A stretch of 64,000 nucleotides of DNA, from the NCBI GenBank assembly GCA_934434555.1, contig CAKRZX010000001.1, positions 1 to 64,000 on the forward strand. Reading direction: 5' to 3'. Under the pieces are notes generated by a model, which saw nothing but the letters and a program-made list of their open reading frames with translations, did no database searches and was not told the DNA's origin. Positions within the stretch are counted from its first letter, which is position 1, and each line of letters opens with the position of its first letter. A program made the translations under genes and the position numbers. Source of the stretch: an uncultured Clostridia bacterium. Its GTDB lineage: Bacteria > Bacillota > Clostridia > Christensenellales > QALW01. This document shows, piece by piece, positions 25,257 to 33,815 of the stretch.

Positions 25257-27158
25257 TCATATATCTTTACGGTATTTTTCAGCCTGTGCCAAAAACATTG
25301 CTGCATATTCTCCGTTTTCTTTCATAAGTTCGGCGTGTGTGCCGCTTTCGGCAAGTGTGCCGTTTTTTATAACAAAAATATTGTCAGCCTCAACGGCGCT
25401 TGAAAGCCTGTGTGACACAAACAGCGTGGTTTTACCCTTGCGCAGACGGTCAAATTCCCTGAAAATCTCCTGTTCGGCAATGGCATCGAGTGATGCGGTA
25501 GGCTCGTCAAGTATAAGAATATCCGAATTTCCGTAAAACGCGCGGGCAACGGCAAGTTTCTGCCACTGACCCGTCGAAAGTTCAACGCCGTCCTCTTCAA
25601 AGAATTTCATCAGCGGCGTGTCGTAGCCCAAGGGCAGTTTTTCAATATATCCGTCTGCATCGCTTTCGATTGCCGCCGCGTGTATTTTTTCGTCGTCAAT
25701 CGGTCTGTCCGCCGCGCCGAACGCGATATTTTCCTTAACCGTAACTGCGTATCTTCCGAAATCCTGAAAAACTATGCCGAAAAGCGAATAAAGTTCATTT
25801 ATGCTGTATTCCTTTATATTTTTTCCGTCAAGCAGAATTTCTCCCGCAGCAGGGTCATAAAGGCGGGTCATAAGGCGGATAATTGTTGTTTTTCCCGCTC
25901 CGTTCAAGCCCACAAGCGCGTTGGTCGTGCCCTCTTCAAGGGTGATGTTAAGGTCGTTGATAACGTACTTTTCGCTTCCCGGATAAGAAAAGAAAACGTG
26001 CCTGAATTCTATCCTGTGCCCTATGCCCTTTTCGGGACTGATTCCCGTTCCCGAAAGCGGTACAATCTCGGTTTTCTGATTCAGGAACGAAATAAGGTTG
26101 TCGATAAAAAGCGTTCCCTCAAACACGGTGGACGTGCCGGTTATAAACGAGTTCACTCCCGCCGCAACCGAGCCGAGCGCCCCCGTATAGAACGAATAAT
26201 CACCCACCTGAATATTGTTTTTCATAACAAGCGTGGCAATAAAATAGTAAAGGAAACAGGATGAAGCAATGCGCAGCAGCCCGAACACGGTGCTCCACAC
26301 GCCCTCGGAAACAATTATGCGCCTGAGCCCGGCAAAATAATCCTTAAAAACCGCGTCGTAGCGTTTTTCCATTTCGTTGCCCAAGTCCAATAAACGGATT
26401 TCCTTAACGGCGTCCTTATCCACCATAACGGAAGAAAAATAATTCATCTGTCTGCGGGCTTTTGACCGTATTTTCATATAATTTACCGTCTTTTTGCGGT
26501 AAACGAAACTGATTATCGCCGACGGCAGCGCAAATATCGCCGCCACAAACGGCACCCAGAAGTTTATTGAAAACAGCAGGCAGGTAAACGTTACAATACT
26601 TATTACCGTGCTTATGATATTAAGCGTGGCGTTGAGAATCTGCACGGGACGCATTCCCGCCTCGCGGTTGGCGTTTTCAAGTTCTTCAAAGAAATCGGGA
26701 CGGTCGAAACAGGCAATATCGATTTCCTTTGCCTTTGCCATTATCTTGCGGCGGATATGATTCGTTACCGTTTCGCCAGCAAGGCTTGAAATCATTCTGT
26801 TTACGTCGCTTGTAAGCCGGTTTAAGAAAAGGTACAAAAACTGAAACGCGAACAGCATAATAAGCGTTGCGCTTACCGCATTATCGCCCGCAAGCATATT
26901 TATTATCTTTGCGCCCACATATGTTCCGAACACGGGCAGCAGTCCCGACAGTGCAGAAAGCACCACCATAATCATAAAAATCCACGGGCTTGCTTCCCAT
27001 ACAAGTTTAAGTATATAAAACAGGCGTGAAAAGAAAGAGGATACCGTGCGTTTTACGTATCCCGGCACTTCTTTTATATTCTTCGGCAGCGGTTCTTTGT
27101 TCTTTTCCGCATACCTGTGTTTAGGCGGCATAAAACCGCCCGGACCTCCGCCCTGCAT
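25257..27158 (-). CDS. ABC exporter, fused membrane and ATPase domains
   Basis: A 633-residue half-transporter that should act as a homodimer or with a partner. The transmembrane domain (about 60-350, six segments) is followed by the nucleotide-binding domain with Walker A GLNGAGKTT (about 433), signature LSTGQWQK (about 540) and Walker B DILILDEPTASLD (about 563). The N-terminus is glycine/proline-rich and polar. AAAGGAG precedes the ATG. It ends a four-gene run (PTS-IIC-like, ProX, DUF436, this). The substrate is not evident; the signature motif is LSTGQ rather than LSGGQ. Confidence 0.9.
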   Translation of the reverse strand: MQGGGPGGFMPPKHRYAEKNKEPLPKNIKEVPGYVKRTVSSFFSRLFYILKLVWEASPWIFMIMVVLSALSGLLPVFGTYVGAKIINMLAGDNAVSATLIMLFAFQFLYLFLNRLTSDVNRMISSLAGETVTNHIRRKIMAKAKEIDIACFDRPDFFEELENANREAGMRPVQILNATLNIISTVISIVTFTCLLFSINFWVPFVAAIFALPSAIISFVYRKKTVNYMKIRSKARRQMNYFSSVMVDKDAVKEIRLLDLGNEMEKRYDAVFKDYFAGLRRIIVSEGVWSTVFGLLRIASSCFLYYFIATLVMKNNIQVGDYSFYTGALGSVAAGVNSFITGTSTVFEGTLFIDNLISFLNQKTEIVPLSGTGISPEKGIGHRIEFRHVFFSYPGSEKYVINDLNITLEEGTTNALVGLNGAGKTTIIRLMTRLYDPAAGEILLDGKNIKEYSINELYSLFGIVFQDFGRYAVTVKENIAFGAADRPIDDEKIHAAAIESDADGYIEKLPLGYDTPLMKFFEEDGVELSTGQWQKLAVARAFYGNSDILILDEPTASLDAIAEQEIFREFDRLRKGKTTLFVSHRLSSAVEADNIFVIKNGTLAESGTHAELMKENGEYAAMFLAQAEKYRKDI

Positions 27159-27170
27159 ATGGATTCTCCT

Positions 27171-27749
27171 TTACTTGTACTGTGCTCTTTCGCCGCCGAT
27201 ATACTTCGGGCGCGTGCGTGCGCAAAGCAAAAGTGCGTCGCCTATTTTGTTTATGCTGAGCCTTACCGGAACGGCAACCGCTTTAAGGTGCATACCTATT
27301 AAAGTGCCGCCTATATCAAGCCCCGCATGGGCGCGGATATTCTCCACCGCAACGGGGTCGGCAAAATTTTCATACGCAACCGTTGCAAACGAGCCGCCCG
27401 CCTTGGGTTTGGGAACAACACAGACAGGTTCGTAATTATATTTTTCCGCCGCGGCGCGCTCCAAAATTACGGCACGGTTAAGATGTTCACAGCACTGTGC
27501 GGCAAGGTAAATACCTTTTGCCGTCAAAACGGGATATATTCCCTCAAACACGGCACAGGCGGCGTCGTAACTTGAACACTTACCGATTTTTTTGCCTATA
27601 ATCTCACTTGACGAACACCCTACAACGAATATGTCGCCTTTTTTGAGATTCGCCGCTTCAAGCAGTTCTTCCGTTGCCAGCCGTGCCTGATTTTTTATCT
27701 GTTCAAGTTCATCTTTGCTTATTTCACCCGTAAAAATTCCGTTTTCCAT
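27171..27749 (-). CDS. DUF436 (YwlG/TIGR01440) family protein
   Basis: A 192-residue protein of the conserved Firmicute DUF436 family (YwlG in B. subtilis), with VGCSSSEIIG near residue 44 and HAGLDIGGTLIGMHL near 140. No biochemical function is established for the family. Two bases separate it from the upstream ProX gene. Confidence 0.85.
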   Translation of the reverse strand: MENGIFTGEISKDELEQIKNQARLATEELLEAANLKKGDIFVVGCSSSEIIGKKIGKCSSYDAACAVFEGIYPVLTAKGIYLAAQCCEHLNRAVILERAAAEKYNYEPVCVVPKPKAGGSFATVAYENFADPVAVENIRAHAGLDIGGTLIGMHLKAVAVPVRLSINKIGDALLLCARTRPKYIGGERAQYK

Positions 27750-27751
27750 AA

Positions 27752-28294
27752 TTACAACTCCAAAATTATTGCTTCGTGTGCCGTTGCCGACAGAAACTTT
27801 TCAAAAATATCCGCAGTTTTTATTTTCAGACTTGACGTATTTACGCAAGGATGGCACCCGATATATTCCCCGTCGGCAACGGATTTATCCATAACAAGGG
27901 TAACATTGCAGCCTTTGTCGTTCATAAGCCCCATAACGCTTACCGCTCCGGGCAGAATATCAAGATACTTTTCCATATATTCTTCCGGTGCAAAAGATAC
28001 CCGCGCTATGCCCATTTTATGTGCAAAATCCTTTGATGAAAACTTCTTTTCGCCCGGCAGCATAACAAGATAAAATTTCGTTTTCTGACTGTTGCACAAA
28101 AACAGATTCTTGCACATTTTTATGCCGAGTTTTGTGTCTATTCCGTCGCAGTCGGCAATTGTAAATGCCGCATTGTGGTCGGCACGTGTATAGGAAATGC
28201 CGAGTTTACCCAAAAACTCATACGTGCGTTTTTCCCGGTCTTCACGCGCCTGCTTTCCGCACGGCGCGCCGTCTGTAATTTCATATATATTCAT
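27752..28294 (-). CDS. ProX/YbaK-type aminoacyl-tRNA deacylase
   Basis: A 180-residue trans-editing protein of the ProX/INS family that hydrolyses mischarged Ala-tRNA(Pro) or related species. The deacylase core has the basic MCKNLFL segment near residue 80, FSSKDFAHKMG near 105 and GCHPCVNTSSLKI near 150. The Shine-Dalgarno is weak and the start lies two bases after the preceding stop, so coupling is likely. A second deacylase of the YbaK type is encoded at 62.1 kb. Confidence 0.88.
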   Translation of the reverse strand: MNIYEITDGAPCGKQAREDREKRTYEFLGKLGISYTRADHNAAFTIADCDGIDTKLGIKMCKNLFLCNSQKTKFYLVMLPGEKKFSSKDFAHKMGIARVSFAPEEYMEKYLDILPGAVSVMGLMNDKGCNVTLVMDKSVADGEYIGCHPCVNTSSLKIKTADIFEKFLSATAHEAIILEL

Positions 28295-28296
28295 CG

Positions 28297-29337
28297 TCAG
28301 TCCAGGTCAAGTTTCATATCTCCGTGCTTTATCCAGCCCGCCTTGCGCATTCCCTCGGAAATCGCAAGGGAAAGCAGTGCCGGAAGTATAAAGCACATAA
28401 GCATTATTTTTGCAAAAATCCACAAATCAAAGCCGTTGCCCATCATATACGTCCACATACCGGCAGGTCCCACAAGGCCGCTTGTGCCCATTCCGCCGAA
28501 CACGCCGGATGCGTTTTCCACTTTAAGAAGAGTTGCGGCTATGGGTCCCAGTATTGCCGAAGCAAGCGTAGGCGGTATAAGAATAAGCGGGTGTCTTATA
28601 ATGTTGCCCACTTGCAGCATTGACGTTCCCAGTCCCTGGGCAAGGAATCCGCTGAACCCGTTTTCTCTCCACGAAGAAACGGCAAAGCCCATCATCTGGC
28701 AGCAGCACCCTACCGTTGCTACGCCCGCAACAAGGGCTATATTATCGTTACCCGCATAGAGGTTCTGCGTAAATATCGTTGCGGCAATAGCGGCGCTTGA
28801 AATAGGCGCGGTAAGGGCAAGACCCATTACAACTGCAACGATTATTCCCATAAGTATGGGGTGCAAACCCATTGCAACGCCCATTTCTCTGCCTATCCAG
28901 TCGCAGAATTTCTGTATATACGGTCCGGTGAACACGCCCACGCTTCCGCCTGTAAGAATGCTTACGCTGGGGACAAGCAGAATATCAAAAGGCGTTCTGC
29001 CTGCAACAAGATTTGCAAGTTCGGCACCGATAAGAGCCGCAATGTATGCACCTACCGGACCGCCGCCGGAGCAATATCCCGCAACACCCACAGCCGCCGC
29101 CGAGAACATTACAAGTGGTTTTACTTTAAGCCCGTTTGCAACGGCAACGCCTATCGCCGCGCCCACAACGTGTGGTTCTTTTGCAAAATCGGCAAGAGTT
29201 TTAAGCCAATTCCAATGGGTCCAGACCGCTATCTGCCCCAAAATCGTGCCTATAAGCAGTGACGCGAACACGCCCAGTGCCATTGCGCTGAATGCGTCGA
29301 TAAACCAACGGTGTAACAAATTTCTACCTTTTGACAT
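28297..29337 (-). CDS. PTS_EIIC_2-type membrane protein
   Basis: A 346-residue, glycine- and alanine-rich integral membrane protein with about nine hydrophobic segments, matching the PTS_EIIC_2 family (a PTS IIC-like permease). No EIIA, EIIB, HPr or EI gene lies nearby, so phosphotransfer-coupled transport is unproven here. It is the first gene of a run with ProX, DUF436 and an ABC exporter. The substrate is unknown. Confidence 0.8.
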   Translation of the reverse strand: MSKGRNLLHRWFIDAFSAMALGVFASLLIGTILGQIAVWTHWNWLKTLADFAKEPHVVGAAIGVAVANGLKVKPLVMFSAAAVGVAGYCSGGGPVGAYIAALIGAELANLVAGRTPFDILLVPSVSILTGGSVGVFTGPYIQKFCDWIGREMGVAMGLHPILMGIIVAVVMGLALTAPISSAAIAATIFTQNLYAGNDNIALVAGVATVGCCCQMMGFAVSSWRENGFSGFLAQGLGTSMLQVGNIIRHPLILIPPTLASAILGPIAATLLKVENASGVFGGMGTSGLVGPAGMWTYMMGNGFDLWIFAKIMLMCFILPALLSLAISEGMRKAGWIKHGDMKLDLD

Positions 29338-29373
29338 TTCTCTTTTGCGGAATTTCTCCGCCCCTACCCTTCT

Positions 29374-31470
29374 TTATTGTATTTCATTTTGCAGTTGCTG
29401 AAAGATATATCTTACAAGCGCAAATTTAAAATCACTTTCGTCAGCGGAAACAAGAACCGCGTCGTTCTCGCCGCCCTCAATAACGTATCCCGCATACCAG
29501 CCTACTTCACCCGTTGCGGTCGTACCCGTTTCGGCAGTACCGGTTTTTGCGGCAATACGCATATTTTCAATGCCCCTTATACCGCTTTTGCCCGTACCGT
29601 TTTTGGCGGTGTTTTCAAGGATATTCCTTACCGTTAGCACCGTGTTTTCGCTGAACGGCGTCTTGAACACCGATGTTTCGGCTGATTTCTCTGCAACGTG
29701 CTCACCCTTTTCGTTTGTCGAACAGATACTCTGCACGATGTACGGATTCATTATCGTTCCGCCGTTGCCGAACATTGAGAACGTACAGCACAGCTGCAAC
29801 GGCGAAAACAGCACTTCCGCCTGCCCAAATCCCGTATCGGCAAGCAGTTTTTGGCTGTTAAGCGTGGATTCCTTATTGAATAACTGCGCCTTTTTTACTT
29901 TAAGGTCGAATTTCAGTTCGTCGCCTATGCCAAGGCGCGCGGCATAGTCAATCATATTGTCCTTGCCGACTTTCATTGCAAGCCAGCCGAAATAGATATT
30001 GTCAGACCAGGTAAGGGCGCGGCGCATATTAAGAGGTCCGGTAACGTTAGCATTTCTGAACGCCTGACGCACGATATAGTTCGACCACTTGCTTCCCGCG
30101 GGACGCCAACGGTCCTTTTCGTATGTGTAGTATTCGATTTCGTTTTCGTAGGGAAAAACGGTTGAGGTGCTTACCATTCCGCTTTCAATGCCTATGCACG
30201 CCATAATCGACTTAAAAATCGAACCCGGCGGATATGTTCCCTGTACGTTTCTGTTTAACAGCGGCGTGTCCTTATTTTCAAACAAATCGCCGTAATTCTG
30301 TGTCTTGTCAAAGGCATATATGTTTGCGTCATACCCCGGAAAACTTACAAGTGCAACGACCGCGCCGGTTTTTGGGTCAACAACATTCGCCGTTCCGGTT
30401 GATTTTCCCGTAAAGTTTTCTATCATATAATCTGTAATATTCTTTTGGATAAGAATATCCACCGTTAAAACAAGGTCGTAACCGTCCTTTGCGTTTTCCT
30501 TAAAAAGTACGGTTTTCCGCTTGCTGTCGTCGGAAAGCAGATAAATCTGCACACCGTCTGAGGGTTGAAGATAATCGTCATACACCGCTTCAAGCCCGCT
30601 TCTGCCTATGCGCGTTCCCTCAGCAAGATATTTGTACTTTTCCTGCTGCCTGTCCTCGGGTGTAACGGGCGTAGAATACCCCAGCGTCTGTGCAAGCGTG
30701 CTTTTATAAGGATAATACCGTATGGGCGTTATTGAATCGCGGTCTATTTTAACGTTCTCTATTTTATCAATCGCCGCTTCCATTTCAGGAGTAAAATCGT
30801 CCTTGAACAGTGCGGCAAAAACGCCCGTATCGCCGTATGATTTTTTATATTTTTCCAAAACGGCTGAAAAATCAAGACCCAAAGCATCGGCAACACTCTT
30901 TGCCGTCGCGTCCTCTTTGCCCTCTATCTTTGCTTTTTCGGCATACACCGTTACGGCGGTGTCGTTTTTAACAAGAATTCTGCCGTCACGGTCAAAAATC
31001 TCCCCGCGCTTGCCCTTTACGGTAGATGAAAACACCCTGTCGTTCCAGTTCATATCCGCAACAACATTGGCGGGCGTCCACGCAACAAGATAGAATTTCG
31101 CTTTTTTGTACACTTCAAGCTGCATATCGTAGGAAAAAGTTCCGTATTCCGATGAAGTAAACGTGGCGGTGTACTCGAAACTCTGGGAAAGTCCGTTATC
31201 CACCGAGTTACCCCGTTCAACTTTCACGGAAGTCACTTTAAGCAAGTCGTATACTTTTTTGTGGTAATCGACAAATTCTTCGTAATCCACCCGTCCCTGA
31301 CTGCCGGGAGTAAGCATATCGTACATTGTTTTATAGTCAAACTTACAAAACGCATTGAAATACGCCCCCGCCGCGCCGTAATAGGAGTTTCCCGCACAGG
31401 ACGTGCAGACGCACAGTATTGAAAACATGAATGCGGCGAATAAAAACAGCCTGAAAATAAACTTCTTCAT
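29374..31470 (-). CDS. Penicillin-binding protein, class B, MecA-N type
   Basis: A 698-residue DD-transpeptidase that cross-links peptidoglycan. The N-terminus is a lipoprotein-like signal with Cys near residue 25, followed by an NTF2-like MecA_N domain (about 30-140), a PBP dimerisation domain (about 145-300) and the transpeptidase with SIFK at 417-420, SDN at 489-491 and KTG at 642-644. The family includes B. subtilis PBP3 and low-affinity PBP2a, so reduced beta-lactam binding is possible but not shown. The start overlaps the previous stop as ATGA. Confidence 0.93.
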   Translation of the reverse strand: MKKFIFRLFLFAAFMFSILCVCTSCAGNSYYGAAGAYFNAFCKFDYKTMYDMLTPGSQGRVDYEEFVDYHKKVYDLLKVTSVKVERGNSVDNGLSQSFEYTATFTSSEYGTFSYDMQLEVYKKAKFYLVAWTPANVVADMNWNDRVFSSTVKGKRGEIFDRDGRILVKNDTAVTVYAEKAKIEGKEDATAKSVADALGLDFSAVLEKYKKSYGDTGVFAALFKDDFTPEMEAAIDKIENVKIDRDSITPIRYYPYKSTLAQTLGYSTPVTPEDRQQEKYKYLAEGTRIGRSGLEAVYDDYLQPSDGVQIYLLSDDSKRKTVLFKENAKDGYDLVLTVDILIQKNITDYMIENFTGKSTGTANVVDPKTGAVVALVSFPGYDANIYAFDKTQNYGDLFENKDTPLLNRNVQGTYPPGSIFKSIMACIGIESGMVSTSTVFPYENEIEYYTYEKDRWRPAGSKWSNYIVRQAFRNANVTGPLNMRRALTWSDNIYFGWLAMKVGKDNMIDYAARLGIGDELKFDLKVKKAQLFNKESTLNSQKLLADTGFGQAEVLFSPLQLCCTFSMFGNGGTIMNPYIVQSICSTNEKGEHVAEKSAETSVFKTPFSENTVLTVRNILENTAKNGTGKSGIRGIENMRIAAKTGTAETGTTATGEVGWYAGYVIEGGENDAVLVSADESDFKFALVRYIFQQLQNEIQ

Positions 31471-32057
31471 TGTTGCTCTCCGCCGTCAAGCAGTGCCTTT
31501 ACTTCGTCAACGGAATACGTTTTCCCCGTCAAATCGGTGAAATTGCCGCCGTCATTTTCTTCAATCGCGCCGCTTTTACCGTTAAGAATTTCGCCCGACG
31601 GGGTTAAAAACAGCAAATATGTTTTGCCGGTCTTAAATTCTGCGGCGTTTTTATATGTGATATTGTACTTTTTCTTCCTTGCACCGCCGTTATCAACAAG
31701 TGCACTGCCGCCCTGTTCGGTAAGGGTAAATTCGCTCTTGGCATTGCCGACAATCGCGTCTTTCGTTTCAAACGATACCGTTTTATATACGTTAACCGAG
31801 CCGCCGCCCGCGACACACTGCGTATCGCCCTTTTCGGTGCATTTTGCAACAACTATAACCGGCGCGTCAAGCATATCGGCAACGCCCACGGTTTTATAAT
31901 CGGTTTCTATCTGCCTGTTTTCGCCCAAAAACGGTATCCACATTGAAATCTGCGGATAAAAAACATAAACAGCCGTGAACACAAGCAGGAACACAACCAT
32001 AGAATATATTGACGACGGACGTTTGTCCACCCGTACCGTATTTTCTTTGTTCTCCAT
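31467..32057 (-). CDS. Membrane-anchored protein of unknown function upstream of the PBP
   Basis: A 196-residue protein with a charged N-terminus, one transmembrane segment (about 18-40) and an extracellular part of short strands, predicted single-pass type II. ATG at MENKEN is chosen since AGGAG lies nine bases before it; an ATG two codons earlier would leave only three bases. It overlaps the PBP start by ATGA, so the two are coupled and it may assist the PBP. No family is recognised. A consensus promoter lies upstream. Confidence 0.75.
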   Translation of the reverse strand: MENKENTVRVDKRPSSIYSMVVFLLVFTAVYVFYPQISMWIPFLGENRQIETDYKTVGVADMLDAPVIVVAKCTEKGDTQCVAGGGSVNVYKTVSFETKDAIVGNAKSEFTLTEQGGSALVDNGGARKKKYNITYKNAAEFKTGKTYLLFLTPSGEILNGKSGAIEENDGGNFTDLTGKTYSVDEVKALLDGGEQQ

Positions 32058-32091
32058 TTTCATGCACTCCTTACGCACATAAATCAATAAA

Positions 32092-32120
32092 ATTATATCA
32101 CAAATAATATAAGCCGTCAA
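32092..32120 (-). promoter_or_regulatory. Promoter of the PBP operon
   Basis: TTGACG, 17 bases, TATAAT on the minus strand; back-to-back with the plus-strand promoter at 32133. Confidence 0.82.
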
Positions 32121-32132
32121 AGATAAAAAGTC

Positions 32133-32161
32133 TTGATTTTCAGCGCCTGATATGATAAAAT
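32133..32161 (+). promoter_or_regulatory. Promoter of the small coiled-coil gene
   Basis: TTGATT, 17 bases, TAAAAT on the plus strand. Confidence 0.72.
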
Positions 32162-32182
32162 GAAAGAAAAAGGGGTGTTAAT

Positions 32183-32347
32183 ATGGATTTTAACGATATG
32201 CTTACTTATGCAAATCTCGGAAAGATACAGAAACTTGAAGAAAAAATCAAATTGCTTGACGAACTGACCGCCCGTGTGGACTCTTTGGAAAAGGAACTTG
32301 CCGCAGCGAAAAAAGAAATCGAAGAATTAAAGAGCAAAATAAACTAA
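32183..32347 (+). CDS. Small coiled-coil protein (54 residues)
   Basis: ATG at 32183 is preceded by AAAGGGGTG with a six-base spacer, has its own sigma-A promoter, and is followed by an intrinsic terminator, so it is a complete single-gene unit. The protein starts MDFNDMLTYANLGK and then runs in leucine heptads from about residue 15 to the end, rich in Glu and Lys, predicting a coiled coil. It has no signal peptide and no recognised family. It may be a small adaptor or cell-division-type coiled coil; the role is unknown. Confidence 0.8.
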   Translation: MDFNDMLTYANLGKIQKLEEKIKLLDELTARVDSLEKELAAAKKEIEELKSKIN

Positions 32348-32373
32348 AACGGGGTCAGTGCCCCGTTTTATTT
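32346..32373 (+). terminator. Terminator of the coiled-coil gene
   Basis: AAAACGGGG and CCCCGTTTT pair around a 6-base loop, then TATTT. It also overlaps the 3' end of the convergent gene. Confidence 0.85.
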
Positions 32374-32649
32374 ATCCCTGAAAAAGAAGTAGCTTATTCC
32401 GCCCGCAGCGGCAACCGCCGCAAGGCATACGGTCATCATCGTGCCGCTTTCAAGCAGCATACTTATAACCATACCGAACAGCCCCAGCCCCATTACCACT
32501 TTGCATATAACCGAAAGCAGCGGGTCCCTTTTACCGCGTCTGCGTTTTGCCTTTTTAAGGCGCTCGTCACGCGCTTCGTTTTCGTTTTTTTCAAGTTCTT
32601 CCGGCATCAGCACGCGCTCTTCGTTTTCGTCAATTATGATATCTTTCAT
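32368..32649 (-). CDS. Small membrane protein, unknown function
   Basis: A 93-residue protein: acidic N-terminal 30 residues, a strongly basic patch KKAKRRRGKR (about 32-41), then two hydrophobic segments (about 46-66 and 70-88). The ATG lies inside the tmk stop (ATGA), so it is translationally coupled to thymidylate kinase. No family is recognised. Confidence 0.72.
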   Translation of the reverse strand: MKDIIIDENEERVLMPEELEKNENEARDERLKKAKRRRGKRDPLLSVICKVVMGLGLFGMVISMLLESGTMMTVCLAAVAAAGGISYFFFRDK

Positions 32650-33275
32650 TTATTCTCACCCAGCATTTTATCCACGCAGTCACAAATCTTTTTATGCGTT
32701 TCCGCCTTTGTTCCCGCAACGTTTATTATTACAATTCTGTCGGAATACTTCTCTGCCGCACGCTCGAACCCCTTTTCAACACGCTTAAAAAAGTCATCTC
32801 CCGCCATTTCCATACGGTCGCTTTCGTCATTTCCGCCCTTGCGTACAAACGCCGTCTCGGGCGGAAGTTTGAGCATAAGGGTCAAATCGGGAATATTATC
32901 GCCGACGGCATATGAATTAAGCGTTTCCACGCATTTCTCGCCAAGATTTCGCCCGAACCCCTGATAAGCAAAGGTGGAATCCGTAAAGCGATCAAGAATA
33001 ACGATTTCGCCCCTTTCAAGCGCCGGTTCTATGATTTCCGCAGCGTGCTGTGCCCGTGCCGCTTCATAAAGAAACAGTTCGCACATAGGTGAAATTTCGG
33101 TATTTTCCTTTGAAAGCAGAATTTCGCGGATTTTCTCCCCCACCTTGCTTCCGCCCGGCTCGCGGGAAACGGTTACCGTATATCCCGAATTTTCAAGATG
33201 TTCTTTAAGCAGTTTTATCTGCGTGCTTTTGCCGCACCCGTCCGTTCCCTCAAAGGATATAAGATAACCTTTCAT
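32646..33275 (-). CDS. tmk: Thymidylate kinase
   Basis: A 209-residue dTMP kinase making dTDP for DNA synthesis. The P-loop FEGTDGCGKST is at residues 8-18, SREPGGSKVGE (about 37) carries the DR(E)PGG-type motif, and LDRFTDSTFAYQG (about 95) is the second substrate motif. Length and order fit the family. It is followed by a coupled small membrane protein gene. Confidence 0.97.
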   Translation of the reverse strand: MKGYLISFEGTDGCGKSTQIKLLKEHLENSGYTVTVSREPGGSKVGEKIREILLSKENTEISPMCELFLYEAARAQHAAEIIEPALERGEIVILDRFTDSTFAYQGFGRNLGEKCVETLNSYAVGDNIPDLTLMLKLPPETAFVRKGGNDESDRMEMAGDDFFKRVEKGFERAAEKYSDRIVIINVAGTKAETHKKICDCVDKMLGENK

Positions 33276-33351
33276 TTTTCCGCTCCCTGTCGCTTATTTC
33301 TTTTTTATTTTACCCCTTTTTCAGTTTTTTTGCAAGCAGATAATATTTTGC

Positions 33352-33380
33352 TTGCTAAAAACAGATTTTTTGTGTAAAAT
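33352..33380 (+). promoter_or_regulatory. tRNA promoter
   Basis: TTGCTA, 17 bases, TAAAAT, ending 11 bases before the tRNA. Confidence 0.75.
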
Positions 33381-33391
33381 ATACGGGTAAT

Positions 33392-33467
33392 GCGCTTGTA
33401 GCTCAGTGGATAGAGCACCAGACTCCGACTCTGGGTGTCACAGGTTCAACTCCTGCCAGGCGCACCA
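33392..33467 (+). tRNA. tRNA-Arg (anticodon CCG)
   Basis: A 76-base tRNA with encoded CCA. The acceptor stem GCGCTTG/CAGGCGC, D stem GCTC/GAGC, anticodon stem CCAGA/TCTGG with loop CTCCGAC, and T arm with loop TTCAACT all form. The anticodon CCG reads the Arg codon CGG. The T stem has one A-C mismatch at its outer pair. Confidence 0.95.
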
Positions 33468-33733
33468 AACAGTATAAATCCGAACCATAAACCAATCGGC
33501 AAGGGGTTCGGATTTGTCATTTTCACGGACCGTGAAGAATCTGTTGAAGGGCGGCTTCGCGGTCGTACATCGTAACGGTAAGGCTTCCGAAAGCATCGGA
33601 ATCGCTTCAAACAGATGACAGCGGCAGTAAGAAAAAATGCTTTGGCGGGCGTCGTGAAACAGAGAGACCGCAAATCGACAGAACCAATACCGCTTGCAAC
33701 CGGGTAGCGCCGTTTTAATGTTTGATTTATATA
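33468..33733 (+). other. Noncoding stretch after the tRNA
   Basis: No open frame here has a Shine-Dalgarno. A minus-strand frame runs from the lipoprotein leader through this stretch into the antisense of the tRNA, which marks it as spurious. I see no attachment-site duplication of the tRNA 3' end and no integrase. Confidence 0.5.
33476..33519 (+). terminator. Terminator-like hairpin after tRNA-Arg
   Basis: AAATCCGAACC and GGTTCGGATTT form an 11-bp stem with an 18-base loop. The T-run behind it is short and interrupted. Confidence 0.6.
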
Positions 33734-33762
33734 TTGACAAAGAAGAAAAATAAATATATAAT
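33734..33762 (+). promoter_or_regulatory. Promoter of the lipoprotein gene
   Basis: Perfect TTGACA, 17 bases, perfect TATAAT. Confidence 0.88.
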
Positions 33763-33815
33763 GTACAGAAAATACGGTTGAAAAAATCAACCCATACATT
33801 AAGGAGATGTATTCC

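Noticed and set aside
33392..33815. Integrated element at the tRNA-Arg gene
   Set aside because: No integrase, no duplicated tRNA 3' end and no phage-like genes follow, even though the region after it includes foreign-looking DNA.
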